DNA of 64,000 bases from Marchantia polymorpha subsp. ruderalis. Its lineage: Eukaryota > Streptophyta > Marchantiopsida > Marchantiales > Marchantiaceae. Position numbers and translations under genes: made by a program. The notes under the pieces are model-generated. The model saw nothing but the letters and a program-made list of their open reading frames with translations. It had not been told where the DNA came from and ran no database searches. The first letter of the stretch is position 1; each line of letters starts with the position of its first letter. Location: NCBI GenBank assembly GCA_037833965.1, contig AP031352.1:29018501-29082500 (forward strand), in the 5' to 3' direction. Positions 35,570-49,290 of this stretch are shown piece by piece.

Positions 35570-36960
35570 AGAGCAGAGCAGAGCAGAGCGGGGGGGCTAA
35601 AATAGAACGCTCCAAAGAAGCCCCGGGGTTCGGAAGCGGGCCGTTGGTGTCGTACCGGGGGGGGGGGGCCTCTGCCAAATTATTGCTGACTCGGGAAGAG
35701 TCCGAATGCGCTGACTCGTCACGGGAAATTGCGCTGTCCAGACAACGTCCGTCAAAGCGCGCGCTGCGACGACCACGGGCGCTAATTGGAAGAGCGGGCG
35801 GAGGGAAGGAGTTCCAGCGCTGGGCAAAATATCGCCGCTCGGTCGTGGAGCCCGATTTGGAGTTCGGCTCGGCTCGGCTCCCGTGGCTGGCTGGCTGGCT
35901 GGCTGCGTGCGTGGTTGGTATCGCTCCGTCGCCCTTGCTGACTAGACGGAGGTGAGAGGCGGAAAGCGGATGATTACGTCCACGACCGAGCACGAGCCCC
36001 GACGGCGGAAAGGCGGTCGCAGTTGCGATGGGGCTCGCCGCAGTAAGTGCACGCGCGGTCAGAGCGAGCGTAATGCCGCAAGCCAATCCCGAGACCGGAA
36101 TGCAAGACCGGAAGGATTTCATCCAATCGCCCGCCGCGGAGAAGCTCTCGGGAACTGCGAATCACCACGACTCGGTTGGACGGACGGCGCACTTACTACG
36201 TGCGTCGGAGTGAAACATGTGGCAGAGGGTTGCTGTGTGGTTGGTGTGCGAACCCGGTGAGAGAGTAAGGGACGGGGACGGGGAGGGAAGGGAGGGGAGG
36301 GCGGGGATGGGTGGACGGGAGGAGGGAAGAGAGGACACGTGGGGGAAGCTTGCCACCCCACGGTGCGCGGTTGAGTTTTGTCGCCGTGGAGGGCGAGGGG
36401 AGCTGAGTCAGCCGAACCAGGCTCGAGGGCCATCAGTTTTTTAGGGGGGGACGGGACTGCAAAGAGTAGATTTGATGTGGACTCATGCATCCATCGCGGT
36501 CGCTTGAGGCCGCGGCCTTGGGGGCGTCCATGGGGCCAGCTGGAACTGCGTACCGGACGAGCTGGCGCCATACGCTTCCGTTCGGGCTCCAGAGGCCCAT
36601 CGGGTTTCTCGCTCCCCCTCCCCACGCCCGTCCGCTCACCCGTCGCCCTGCCCCACCCCGGCCCGGGCGCCTGCCCTCCCCTCCGTGCTTGGGAGCCCGG
36701 TCCGGTGGGAGCCGCCCACCCCCCCGCGCCAATGGCCTGCCTTTTCCTTTGTCACTATTCGGGCTGTGCTCGGCAGCTGCGCCTGCCTTATTTCTGAAGG
36801 CGCCGGCGCTGGGCCGGGGACGAATTCTCATCTAGCGCGCCTCGCGTCGGGCTGGGCTGGACTGGACCGGGCTACCGTACCTTCCTTCATCCCACCACGG
36901 GAATCGGCCATAGCCTTATTAGCAGCGCTTAAGAGCCGAGAATCGAGATCCAGTGCTCGC
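35570..36960 (+). promoter_or_regulatory. GC-rich, CpG-dense upstream region of the desaturase gene
   Basis: The GC content rises sharply, with CpG-rich sequence, an 11-G run (about 35660-35670), GGCTC and TGGC short tandem repeats (about 35867-35912) and a G-run cluster. It lies 0.6-2 kb upstream of the desaturase start codon. Long open frames on both strands (for example 36119-36625 minus) are the product of high GC. It probably contains the promoter of the desaturase gene; no TATA box was located with confidence. Confidence 0.4.
36258..36335 (+). other. G-run cluster with G-quadruplex potential
   Basis: Repeated GGG and GGGG runs with 1-5 nt spacers (GGGACGGGGACGGGGAGGG and onward) satisfy the usual intramolecular quadruplex pattern several times over. 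A complementary C-rich stretch at about 36610-36665 has the same potential on the minus strand. Confidence 0.65.
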
Positions 36961-37609
36961 TAGGTCTTTCGTGTGAGGCAGAGGAGAGAGTGATCGAGAG
37001 CGATTCGCCGTGATCTGCGCCTGATTTCTCCTTCCTTCGCATGTGAGTGCGTGCATTGCAGTTTGCCGGTCTTCTTTTCAGCCTTTCCTTTCGTTCTGCT
37101 GCATCGTGGTGTTGCAAGAGATCTTGAATTAAGAGGAAGCTGGCGCGCATCCCATTTCTTGTCTGTGTGACCACCTCCACATCCGCCCTCGCTCTGTCTC
37201 TCCATCTCCCCGCTTTTCTTTCGTTTCCTGCCCCTCAAGTGGCTGACATTTCGTGCGCAGCCCGTTTCCCTGCCTCCATCTGTGTTTTCGTCTCTGCACC
37301 TACCCTGCGTCTGTGTCTCCTCTGTTCACGCCTGCAGCCGGGCCGATGGATTCGACCCTTGGCTAGACGACAGTTTGTTGTTGCCGCTAGCTGTGTTCTG
37401 TTTTGAGTGAGTAATCGAAAGTGGCATCGAGCGTCCAATCTCTGTGTGTGCGGGACGGACGCCCCTCGCTGCTGGTTGGTCTGAAGTTTGAATGTAGGTT
37501 TTGGACTTGGTTTGATTGTGCGTTCGTTCTGGGAGTTGTAATCCGGCGCGCGCGACTCACTTCTCTGAGTGTCTTCTCTTTTCTCTGACAGTTGAAAGCG
37601 AGAGGAACA
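36961..37609 (+). promoter_or_regulatory. Probable 5' UTR / proximal promoter of the desaturase gene
   Basis: Pyrimidine-rich sequence (for example CTCTCCATCTCCCC near 37197) typical of plant leaders. A CTGACAG at about 37590, preceded by a pyrimidine tract, could be the 3' end of a 5'-UTR intron, as is common in such genes. Transcription start not determined. Confidence 0.3.
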
Positions 37610-39708
37610 ATGGCGGTTCCTGCTTACGCGGTGGTTCCGAGAGCTGAGACTCTCGCATCCTCTTGCCCGATGACCTCTAAAATTACCTCCTCGAATTCCA
37701 CTAATATGGCGAAGTCGCTCGTGCCGACGAGATTGAGCTCCTCAGCCTGGATCACGGGACAGCGATTTTGTGTAAATTCCTTCTCGTCGAAGAGTTCAGT
37801 CAGCTCATCCTCTGGTACCGGACAGGCCACGACTATCACCATGACGGCCACCATGCCTCCGAAAGCAGATCGCAAGTAAGTTTCTTTACTCTGCATTTTC
37901 CACCACTCTAAACTACCCAGCGCATGCCGGCTTCCAGCGAAGATGAGGAGTGTGTGTGTGCAGAAATCCTCATGTGGTTCTTGGACTGGGAAGAGAATGG
38001 GAAGAGAACGCTGCATTGTTTGTAGAAATGCCTTTGTGATCGTGTCTGGTGCGTAGAAAACTCCGCCTCTTCAACAATTTGTGAAGGATAAAGCAATCTT
38101 TTTAGGTCTTGCTTGGGAAGAAATGAAACCCGGCCAGGCGGGCAGCAACAGCCCCTAGCCGCAGGGTAGGTGTAATGTCGGCGAAGAGTTAGGAACGCTG
38201 CGAAGCCAGAGGATCAAACGTACGATTCGCACGGGAATCGACACACAATGCGTCGTCGATGAGTCGCGGAATTTTTCCAGATTCGTCGAAGTTTGCTTGA
38301 TCGCTACCTGTACGGAGAAGCGGGACGTAGTGGGGTACTTAAATGGCGAGTTGCATTTCGATAAAAAGACGAGGCATGAATGTAACTGCAGTTCTTATGT
38401 TGCAGGGTATCTGGTTTATACGTCCCTCATGAGACGCACAAGCAGGTCCTACACTCCATACCACCATCGAAATTGGAAATTGTGCAGTCTCTTGACACAT
38501 GGGCGGAGGAGACATTGCTGCCGTTCTTGAAACCAGTGGACAAATGCTGGCAACCGCAAGATCATCTCCCGGAGCCATCTTCCGAAGGGTTCTACGAGGA
38601 GGTGAAGGAGTTACGTGCACGAGCTGCAGAATTGCCTGACGACTACCTCGTAGTTCTGGTGGGAGATATGATTACTGAGGAGGCTCTACCAACTTATCAG
38701 ACGATGCTTAACACTCTCGATGGCACGAAAGACGAAACCGGTGCTAGTCTCACTCCCTGGGGTGTGTGGACACGAGCTTGGACTGCGGAGGAAAACAGAC
38801 ACGGAGATCTACTGAACAAGTACTTGTATTTAACAGGCCGTGTTAATATGAGGTCTATCGAGAAGACCATTCAGTACTTGATTGGTTCTGGAATGGTAAG
38901 CGCTTTCCTGGCCATCTGAATATCTTTTCGTCGTGGTGTTCATCGTGCGAGTCGAGGCAAAAAGTGCCAAGATGCTCGTAATAAGGACAGGATGTTGTAG
39001 CACCTTTTTTTGTATGCATGTGGCTACTTTTGCGCTGATTCCCGATAAGACGGAATGTTCAAGACGTAGGGCAATAAGTCACATGGTGAAGCCACCAGAA
39101 TCTTCGCCTCGCGATACTTACCGGCATGATTGCATGAACAGGATCCACAAACGGAGAACAACCCCTACCTTGGATTTGTCTACACATCGTTTCAAGAACG
39201 AGCAACATTTATCTCGCACGGAAATACAGCGCGTCACGCAAAGGACTTTGGTGATGCCAAGCTGGCCACTATTTGCGGACTTATCGCAGCCGACGAGAGG
39301 CGACACGAGAATGCGTACAGTAAGATCGTGGAGAAACTGTTTGAGGTCGATCCCGATGGTGCGATGTTGGCTTTCGGAGACATGATGAGGAAGAAAATCG
39401 CTATGCCAGCCCATCTGATGTACGATGGAGTAGATCAAAATTTATTCAGTAACTTTTCCATGGTCGCACAGAGGACGGGTACTTACACCGCCAGAGATTA
39501 CGCCGACATTTTGGAGCACCTTGTAGCTAGATGGAACGTACCGAAGATCGAAGGTTTGTCCGGCGAAGGAAGACGAGCCCAAGAGTTCGTCTGCACGCTT
39601 GCTCCGCGCATCAGGAAGCTGGACGAGCGTGCCCAACTCAAACCCAAGAGATCTCCCAAGACAGGGCCTTTCAGCTGGATTTTTGACAGGGAAGTGCAAA
39701 TGTGGTAA
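37610..39708 (+). CDS. SAD: Plastid stearoyl-ACP 9-desaturase, three exons
   Basis: Coding exons are 37610-37875, 38406-38895 and 39142-39708, giving 440 aa. Introns are GT-AG (37876-38405, phase 2; 38896-39141, phase 0). The enzyme inserts a cis-9 double bond into stearoyl-ACP in the plastid stroma, using ferredoxin and O2. Exon 1 encodes a Ser/Thr-rich, acid-poor N-terminus, consistent with a transit peptide. The di-iron signatures are both present: EENRH in exon 2 and DERRH in exon 3. The other ligand-bearing segments ITEEALP (exon 2) and SFQERATF (exon 3) and the C-terminal FSWIFDR are also present. Length and intron positions fit the plant family. The start at 37610 is chosen because it opens the transit-like sequence; an upstream in-frame ATG at 37592 would add six residues. 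All key residues seen are intact. Confidence 0.95.
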
Positions 39709-42384
39709 AGTTCCAATTTTGAGTGTAAATCTGGGAAGTACCTACCTACCTAAGGACGGCAATCAATGCAGCAACCTTACAACTCTTCGAACTTGGCAGA
39801 AATCAGAGGAATTTAAAGAGTCATTCACGGTTCGTAGAGTGTCCGAAGCCTCCATTGCTTGAGCGGGGTTTTTTTTTGCAACCTTAGGGTTCGAGGTGAA
39901 GTATAGCGGACAGAGGTTCACTTGTACATAAGCTACACAGCTACTTGTGTGAATCTTCAGGTTTATGGCAACTTCTTAGCTGTTTGCAGTCACAGGAATG
40001 TGGTGGAGGGACTCTGTCTAGCAGTAAGGGTTTGCAGGATGCAGTGGTTACAGTGAGGAGCCGTAGGACGAGTACAGGCTGGCTTGCTCGGTAAGACAGT
40101 CTCCAGCTTGTCAGAGTTTTAGATAATTCTGAAATTATCCATGCCAGCGGGAGCTATGTAGCAAGTTCAGTTCTTTTGATCTAGGAAGTGTCACTGGATC
40201 TGGGAATAAGAAACTTTGGACCATCATTTGATATAACTTTCAAATTCAAGAGTAAAAGTGAAAATTTTGTGTAGGTGCGCAGTGGTTTTTAGTGATGGTA
40301 AACAGAAAGCTCTCTTCCGACCTTTACATAAAATTTCCCTGAACAGAAAACAGCTCTCAGTTCCCCATTCTAATCGGCAGCGTCTGTATTTGTCCAGTCC
40401 ATACGGTTACCGGTTTCAATATATTGAGCCGAGTTTGTGTGCCCGCCGATGTAGCTCTCTCTTTTTTCGCAGGTCTTAGTGCTCTTAATGGATGCGACCT
40501 GATGTCTAAAGGAAGATCAGGGATTGTGTACAGATCTGCCATTGCCGACATTCTCGACAAAGAGAGAGGTTCCCTGTCACTAAATCCTGTGATGACAGGT
40601 ACAGTCTTGGCAAAAGAGGTTGCCGTCACCGGCTTGTTCCCTGCTTGTGCACTTCTGAATCTATACTGCGGCTGCGGTACAACTGTTTTGCTTTTCTTCT
40701 TTATTTATCTGTTATTTATCATATGAATTTCTGTACATGTCCTAGTATGTACAGAGAAATTATATATGGTGAAACTTTTACAGCTGTCAATTTGGTGGAC
40801 AGTTCGGTCCACGCACAGCTAGTAAACTTTTAATGGGAAAGCGAATCGATCGGTAGGCCTGACGTCCTTCTCGCTTGGTTTCCCCGGTATGGCAGCCTGA
40901 ACGTGCAGGCACGGAGCCATGACAACGAACAAAAGTCCGTTTGTCAAACTGCCCATAGTGCAACTTGCCAACGCCACGTCCTAGCGGATTTATCGGGAAT
41001 CTCCGAAATGTTAACTGCCTGCGAGCAGCGATTCTCTGCCTCATTGAAAGACATGGCCAAACTTCATCCTCACGGAAGACTACCCTTCTGTTGGCAAATT
41101 TCTTCTGTGAATCACCAAATCGGACGGGAAGAGGAAATTTAAAGTGATCGAGGCTAAGTATCAGACACGCTGCAGATCGTAGGATGTGAAAGAGCAGGTC
41201 GAATCTGAACACGTCCAGACTGTAGCTACGTAGCTACATGTCTTGAACTGTCACATCCGACCATGATGTCGACAACATTGAGCGGAATCCGGGCTTCGAG
41301 AACCGACTTCAGACTTTAAATTTCAGTCGTGAAAATCACCTATTTGAAAACCGGACGCCGTTTTTTCATATCCTCGTGCACGTGATATTTGTGCGGACAG
41401 GACACAACCTGAGCGAGTCTAAACCTGCAGCCTGCAACCTTGACTACACGGCTCTGTGAACAACATTACCCCTCCCCAGAACCCACCGTCGCAATCTTTC
41501 GATCATTACCTGAAGATTTGTGGCTGTAGTTGCAAGAAATAAGGCCATCGGGCATTCGGTGCGACGATAGCGAATTTCCATTCACACAAGTAATCAAGTG
41601 CCCCCAGCCCGAGCTCCAAGTCACGCGATTCGCTCGCTAATTCCCGTACGGCTCGATGCTATTAAACTCCTGAGGAAAAAATCCCTCGCCGTGCCAGTCA
41701 GTGCGCGACCTACCTGAACTAACCCGCCCTAAAACGAGCCCACGAATAATGACACAGATTTCATGTCAAACCCTTCAGGAAGATGTGAGATCGTTATTGC
41801 TCGCTCGAGAATTTCCCAGGCCTTGTCGGATTGCCACCCACATCGTGTTATCCTGTTTCCCGATACCTTTCGCGCATTCACTCCACTGACGACAACCATA
41901 TCCTCGGCCGATTCGCACCCGCCATCGATCCACAAGCTCATCATCATCATCCGCAGCCTCGACTCGTCCTGAACCAACGACGCTCCCCGCCCAACCACGT
42001 ACGGACCTGTCACCTACGCCGTTGCAGGCGGCGAGGACATTACCTGCAGCCTTCGCCGTACGCTCCGACTGCGTTGGCCGACGCCCGCACGGATCGAGAT
42101 GGCGCGCGAGGCTTCTGAAGCGCCGCTGCTTGAGCTCGAGCCCGGGGACTCAAGGCCTGTCACATGGCCTCGGCATGGCCCCCTTTGCGGCAAGAAGGCA
42201 GGGCGCGCGGTGGCCGAGACGAAGAATCCCCAAGGATCACGAAAAGCGCAGATTTCTCTCCGATCTTGTCAATCGATTCGTGTGACAGAGAGCTTCGGTT
42301 CGATTTTGCGAGGACGGGGTTCTTTTCATGCAAGCCCATTCATTCTTGCGGGGATTCGGAGTCGTGAATTTCGAGTGTTCTCGG
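39709..42384. other. 3' flank of desaturase and intergenic DNA
   Basis: Begins with the desaturase 3' UTR. No further gene recognised; open frames around 41.8-42.5 kb overlap on several frames in GC-rich sequence and have no recognisable motif. Confidence 0.4.
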
Positions 42385-42431
42385 GCAATCGCGTCGATGA
42401 TCCGAGCAATCCGGATCATCGACGCGATTGC
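42385..42431. repeat. Inverted repeat, 19-bp perfect arms
   Basis: Arms 42385-42403 and 42413-42431 are exact complements around a 9-nt spacer that itself repeats part of the arm (GAGCAATCC). The structure is GC-rich and lies in single-copy DNA. Confidence 0.85.
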
Positions 42432-44400
42432 TCGGAGTTGCGTGATCTCTGAATCTTCCCTGAAGCTCGGGCGCTCGTGTACGCGGAGCAGAGCACATGA
42501 AACCCAGGTGCTTCGCATCGTGACCGGTTCGGTGCGCATAACTGAGGTAGCAAATGCTCACTTTTCTCCTAATAATTTTAATGTTTCCACATTTATTGAG
42601 TGGAGAATGAAGGAATGTCCTCGACAATCTTGCATGCTGTACGATCGATTTAGAGGAAACATCATACGACTGGAGAACTCAGGATAGAAAGAAGGCCAGA
42701 AACCTCATAAACAGGGCGTGGTTGCAGATGGCAGCAGTATTGATTGCTCCGGACGCTTTCCCTCACGTCATGCACCAGGGATCCGTCGCCCTTAATGCGA
42801 GAGGGAATTGTTCGTATTTTTTGGAGAATAAGAGACACTCCCATTTATTGCACATTGCGAGTTCGAGTGTGTTCGGAATGCAGGGTAAATGTTGTTTCCT
42901 GGTCCAGATTTCGACGACGCTACATTTGGAAACCTGTTCTAGGCGCAACCAGGATGAAGAACGAGAGTGCAGAACGCAGAATCATTTAATCATCATCACA
43001 CTGTCCAGTTATTGGCATGGCCGGGGCTTTCGTGCGTGCTCCGATGAACTTATGATGGTTTGAGACTCTGAATCTCACAGAGACTTTGCAGCATCAGGCA
43101 CTTTTGTGATTCCAAGAGTCTTACGTTACCCACCTCAGGGTCCCATTTGTGTCTTTGAGAACCCCGAGTCTTTTCGCCAAATCCCTCACGAGTTCGAAAA
43201 CCTGTCATCCGCATGTCACCACATTCCACACTTTCTACGAACCTTTGCCCCGCCTGCATTCAGATGCATGCATTCAGACTCGCAGTTCTTGGAATGGCCT
43301 GTACTTTTGTGGGTGCAGTGCGTTCGGGAGCACACCGAGTCGTAGGGACTCCAAACCGTACACATGCGGAAGATGCGTTGACATTTCAAGATTTGCCGTG
43401 TGCGCTAACGAGATCGACCGCATGCGACTCTCTTTGGATCATTCACCCTCGGAACTAGCATCCCGAGGTGATCACGTTTCATTTCTTCGAGCTGAAGTCA
43501 TCAGATCACAGCTCGTCTTTCCCAGGACGGAAGGAGAATGCATGCATTCAAACCGGCAAAGGATAACGAGATCTGGCTAGCCGTGAAGATCGTCTGTGGG
43601 AATCGAGCAATCTCTCCAGACTGGTGGGACTAGGATCAATTCACGCTTTACACAGATTATCCGCACACGCCCAGGCCGGAAAGCAATCACTGAAACATTA
43701 ATGTTTCAGTGATACACATGAGCGCATGTGGCTCCCCTCGTCTCGGCGAATTCGATTCCGATGGCCGTCAATTGCAGGCGAAGAGGACTTCTAGGCAGCC
43801 GGCACCCAACTCGCAAACCTCGGACCTCAAGCATCGCTGCGGTCGACAGGAAGCTGGGCTTCTGCTTTTGATATCGTACGAGGAAGACGTCGTTGGTATG
43901 GACCGGCCGCCCAGCCACCATTGCCACCCTGAATCCGAGACCCAAATCATCGAAACCTTGTCGCCCACGAAACAATGAGTGTTACGGGCGTACGGAGGCC
44001 AGCTTTCTGTGAATATTGTCACCAATTCTGGTGCACTGTAATGCCATGCGGTCGTGCATGTCGCTCCATCATGTGCCCCAATAAATGGCTTGCGACTTCG
44101 GTCTCGCTGCGATTGGCAGCTGCCAGCTGACCTTTCTCAAAACTCGGAGCTTCCGTCTCCGGCTGCAATCATTCGGACCACTCGCTCCTGCGACTCTATG
44201 CGTTCGGACTCTCGCCATCGCCGGTGCGCTGGCAGAGGCAATCTCTCGTGCATCGCATTCCTGACCTTCACATGACCGAGTGATGTGCTTCGCAGCTCCT
44301 CGACCCAAACACTCCGAACCTCGAAAACCAAATGAATGTCTTCACAAGAATTTCCCTTCGAACACAAGGTGAAATGCACGATGCATCTGGACTGAAGTTT
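42432..44400. other. Intergenic region without recognised genes
   Basis: Only short, overlapping open frames. It contains the 28-bp palindrome at 43686-43713. Confidence 0.4.
43686..43713. repeat. 28-bp perfect palindrome
   Basis: The half site ATCACTGAAACATT is followed directly by its complement, with no spacer. Confidence 0.85.
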
Positions 44401-47400
44401 TGCAGATTAATAACTTATATTATTATAAGTCCATCAAAGAGGGGCCATAGACTTGAAACTCTGTGGCCCAATTAGAAAAATCATGAAAAGTTGTCAAAAT
44501 TATTGAATTTGTGAGAGTTTTGTTCATTAAAGAAGATTCCCTGAGTTCGCCTGTGTTGAAGAGTTTTTGATAGATCTAGGGGTTGTATTTCATTGAATCA
44601 TATTCTTTTCAGCAAGCAATTACTTTAAAATGAGTTTAACAAGAACTTGCTAACAAAGAAACTGTATATTGGCTCTTGTAAATGGGCTTACAATCTAGCT
44701 GTTATATTTTAAACCTCTTCAAATGTCAAAGAGAGTGGACTAACTAGAATTTACAATGTCTACGTCTTTACAATTTTTTATATTGTTTGGGATCAAGGTA
44801 TCCTATCTTCGCACCATTGCTTCCTCAGAATATCTCACTCTTCCAGTTTGTTCAAGTAACATTTTTCTCATCGAGAAGTCTGAATTATAGAATGCAACAA
44901 GTGAATACTTATCTGACCTCGTTTCAAACATAAACATTCATTAGCTTTGTGGTTTAAATTAATATTGCAAAGTGCTTGGGAACTTTCAAGCCATGCAAGT
45001 GAGCATCATTTATAATTTTCAAGATTTTATTAAAATTTACTGAACACAAGAAAAAGGTTAAAATATTGTGCACTTTCTTGATTGCTCTTCGAGAATTTTA
45101 CTAAGTTTCACTTTTTCCTATGACTAAATGTGGAGGTTCTATAATCCATATTTTGATCAATGAATTCTCACTCTCATTATTTATACCCCCAATAGAGAAA
45201 CTTAAATACCGGATAGAAATTGCGGATAGAATTTTTTTCCAAATAACTCCTAAATGATGGATTTTAGATATACATATTATGTAGATTGTGTATTCAATGG
45301 TTTTGTTACTCAAAGTGATTCCTCTAGTTGCTGAATTTAACTTCTTTTTTTACTGATTTTAATTAATCGTCACCATCACTTTTTCAAGTTAGTTTGACTT
45401 TAAAAGCAATTGACTCGTTGCTATAATCCTAGTTATTTACAACTTAACCAGAAGGGTTTGTTGATTCAAGTTTGGCTAGTCAGAATACATAATCTTCAAC
45501 CTAGATAGACAGCAAATCACTACTCAAGAGTACTTTATACAAAAATTTCAGATCTTCATACTAGATCTTACTTACTGTAGAAATTGAAGCTTTTCAAATT
45601 GCTATTTTGCAACTAGTTAAAAAATAGTAATTAGTGATTAGATTCATATTAGCCATGATTAAACTTAACTGATATAATCAAATTCAAGAAAATAACATTC
45701 AATGAGATATATTTAAAGAGTAATTTTTTAAGATTGTGTATGAAAAAACCATTTTGTAATTCAATAAAAGTCAACTGATATCTTTTACTATTATTGATCA
45801 TTTACTCTGTTTTGACTAGGTATCAATTTTAATTGATTCAAATTTGTTATTGATTTTTTCACCTGAAATATTCCAAGACATGTTGAATTTTTGACAATCA
45901 CAAATTTCGTAATGGCTTGTAATCATATTGAATGATAAAAAGAAGTTTCAGAAAAGTCCAAACTTAACGATGACATGTAAATTTAATTTTTGTCATCCAG
46001 GGTTGTGATAAGGTTAAACATATGGAAGTAAACTTCAGATTTTTTAATGACAAAACGTTATTATAAAATTCCAAATACATGAAGAGTTTGAGTATCTTGA
46101 ATGTAATTCTAAAAACATTATAAAATGACAAATCTTTTCTATCAAATAAGCTTATAACTCTGAAGAATAGCTAAAAGTGTAAGGTCCAACCATCAAGATC
46201 TATCAACACCCACATGAGTTAGAACACTGAGATAATCTGGTTCACCTTCTACAAACTATGTCCACGGGCAAGCGTAGAAAGTTCACTTAAGCACAAATGT
46301 ATACACTGTCTTCATAGCTAAGTTCTCCTACTCCATGCTCACTCTCAAAGTGAAACTCTAAATTATGCGTAACGAATGGAAGAGATAAGGTGCACATCTT
46401 TACTAACCTAACCACAGTTGACTTTTCTTATCGTGATTATCACTAAATGAAGTTAATCCAATATAAAGTTAACCTAACAAAATGTCTACGGATTAATGAG
46501 TTAGCAGTTTGTGAAAAAGATTGTTCAATACTAGGACATTACAATGATATCAATTTTAGAAGTTCAAGAAATTATCAAAAAAATTCTATCTACACCTGAT
46601 TAAAAATTAGCTACACATCACAATGATTTTGTCTATGAAAAATCATAATCTTCAGTTCTTGACTCTGTAACGTATATAGCTATTTTAAAAAAAAAAACAA
46701 AATCATATTGGTGGAACGTATAGTTTTTCATGAATTTTGTTAATTTATATATACAACTTTATATTGATATAGTTTTATCGTGTATGCAGAAAACATCATC
46801 AACAAATTAATAGAGAATCTGAATCTCTTGAATTAAAATATACAATTAATAGTTCTTATGAAATTTAGCTATAATTCTTTTTTCTTGTTAAAAATGAATA
46901 CATCTTCTGATTTTTTTAAACTAAATATATATTGACATCTTGACTCATCTCATGGCGTATTCTTTTATTGATGCATAAATTTGTAATAATTTTTTGAAAT
47001 ACATGTGTACTATTATTATGATTATTATTCACACCAAATATATAGCAATATAAAATATATAAATTTCAAAATAAATTCTCCTTATCATGCAGTTATATCA
47101 TCTTTGTCAATAAAGTTGAAAATATTACAATTCATTTTTAACTCTAAATGGAGTAAAATATAACATCAATTTTCAAAATGATGATGAAATTAAAATTAAT
47201 TTATCAAAATCAATCTTGAATACATGTTTTAATAATATTTTTATTCAAGGTTAAATATTGAAATATTTGGCTATTACAGTGTGAATTTATTTACTTATTA
47301 TCATGTAAAATCAAACATCAGATATGAGATTATATTTCTCATTTTTCACAATTATGATTGATCTTGAAATTATGAAAAATAATAAACCGATGATGTTAGG

Positions 47401-49290
47401 TATTAAATGTATTAAGATTTAAATGTTTGATGAAGTACAACAAGTACTATTGAGTTAGATTTATGCATGATATGAAAAGAAGTCTTATTTATCTTGGACA
47501 TTTTTTTCCAAAAATACTTGAGTGAAGTTCTTCTACAAAGGCAATGATCAACATAAGAATATGGGACAAAATTATTTTAAGAATAAAAAAGCACAACAAT
47601 GTTAGAGTACAATACCAAATCTGATGAAGTCAGCTTTATTATAACTTGAAATGAGATGACTCGCGATTAAGAAGTACTTAACACTCATTGTGAATAGTAA
47701 TTTTGTACTTTACATATGTTGTTAATGTTCTATTAGGATTTTGTAAACATTATGTTATGAGCAAACATTATAGGGAATATTCTAATGTTGAAACTCATTA
47801 ATCATTAATCTACTTGAGTATATACAAAGTGTCGGCAGAAGTTTATATTCTAAAAATTTCATTTTTTGAAAAGTTGTATTATGTATCAGTTATTGATGAT
47901 TAATTAAGATTTGTGTGCATGTATTTTCATACAAAAATTCAAGCTATGAACAAATATTAAAATTTGCAAAGCTCAAGTAAAATTCAAACTGAACACTATG
48001 TGCAATTTCTACATTTGAGTAATGATGAAAAGTACACAATTTAGGAGTTTTGAAATTATTGCAGAAAAATAGAGACATCCCAACACGGTTTATAATCCGC
48101 TATTTTTTATAAGTTCAATATGAAAGTGTTGGAGGAGATGCATAATATATCAAATGAATTGAACCCATCATATCAATTTCAAATCAAACCCCTCAATATT
48201 GAATCGTGTAAAACTTTTTACTTCAAATGTAATAAACTTTTTAACAGCGTTTGAATTGAGTCACAAACCTAATTATAACAACATAATTTTTTAATTGGAC
48301 ATCTTAAACTCTCAAAGCTAAAAACAATAAAATCCAATTCTACCATATTTCTAATAAACTTTGATTATTATTTTATTTTATATGCTAGTGGTGTGAAGTA
48401 TTATAGATTATGTAATTTTGTGTAATTATTAGAAACATAATAATTTAAAAGAAGGAAGATTTTTGGATTTTTTTTATTTTTCCAAATTGATTATGATAGA
48501 TTTCTATTCAAGTATGTTTTTAAAAAAAAGATATGATCTGATATTAAAAAAGACTTGTGTATGAATGGAGCAAATTCTTGAAGAACAAGAATTGGACTAA
48601 TAAATTATTGTAGTAGAGATTTAAACATCTACAACACACGATAAAGATCAAATTGAATTGTCTATCAAAAGATCATCAAATGGTTTTATTAAAGCTCTTG
48701 TAAAGTATTAACTATGATCACATTCAATTATAATTAAAAATTGTGATATTAAATTTGAAGATGTTGACGAAACATTGTTTAACTTGAACTGAATACTGTA
48801 TTTATTAAAAAAACTTAAGACTTTGTCACTAAATTTAAAAGAAACAAAACATTATTCTTATATAAAAGCTCAAAATTTTGTGAATAAATTGAAATGATTA
48901 ATTGCTATGAAATGTGAGATACAATCATAGGTGCATAACAAAATGTGAAAACTAGTGTAGCTTTCAAGTAATCAAACTTTGATTGAAAATAAAAAGATGT
49001 GCAAGTTTAAGAAAATCCTTCAAATGACATGACAATCTTCAAAGTTGGGTTAGTAACTGGAAGTTTCACTCAACATAAATGTGTGAACCCACAACAATGT
49101 CTTTTATTTGCTACAAAATTTAGTATTGTTATTGTTTTAATGAAAAAAATAATTTCGATCTAAATATTTTTGGAAAAAATAATCTTCATGACACAAAAAT
49201 TTTGCTTCAAAAAGAATGTTGAATAAAATTTAGTTTGTACATTGAAATTATTTTCCGGGTTTAGCAAGTTACAATGTAGTGAAATGCAAG
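44400..49290. other. Very AT-rich decayed repeat region
   Basis: Almost no open frames and extreme A/T content. It lies immediately 5' of recognisable copia reverse transcriptase remnants on the plus strand, so it probably includes the older 5' half of that element and other decayed repeats. No LTR boundary could be found by eye. Confidence 0.4.

Noticed and set aside
35568..36625. Minus-strand ORFs of 168-184 codons in the GC-rich region
   Set aside because: High GC removes stop codons; the peptides are Pro/Ser/Arg-rich low complexity and overlap open frames on the other strand.
37592..37609. Upstream in-frame ATG for the desaturase
   Set aside because: It would add only six residues; the context AACAATGGC at 37610 is better and gives a transit-peptide-like start MAVPAYAV.
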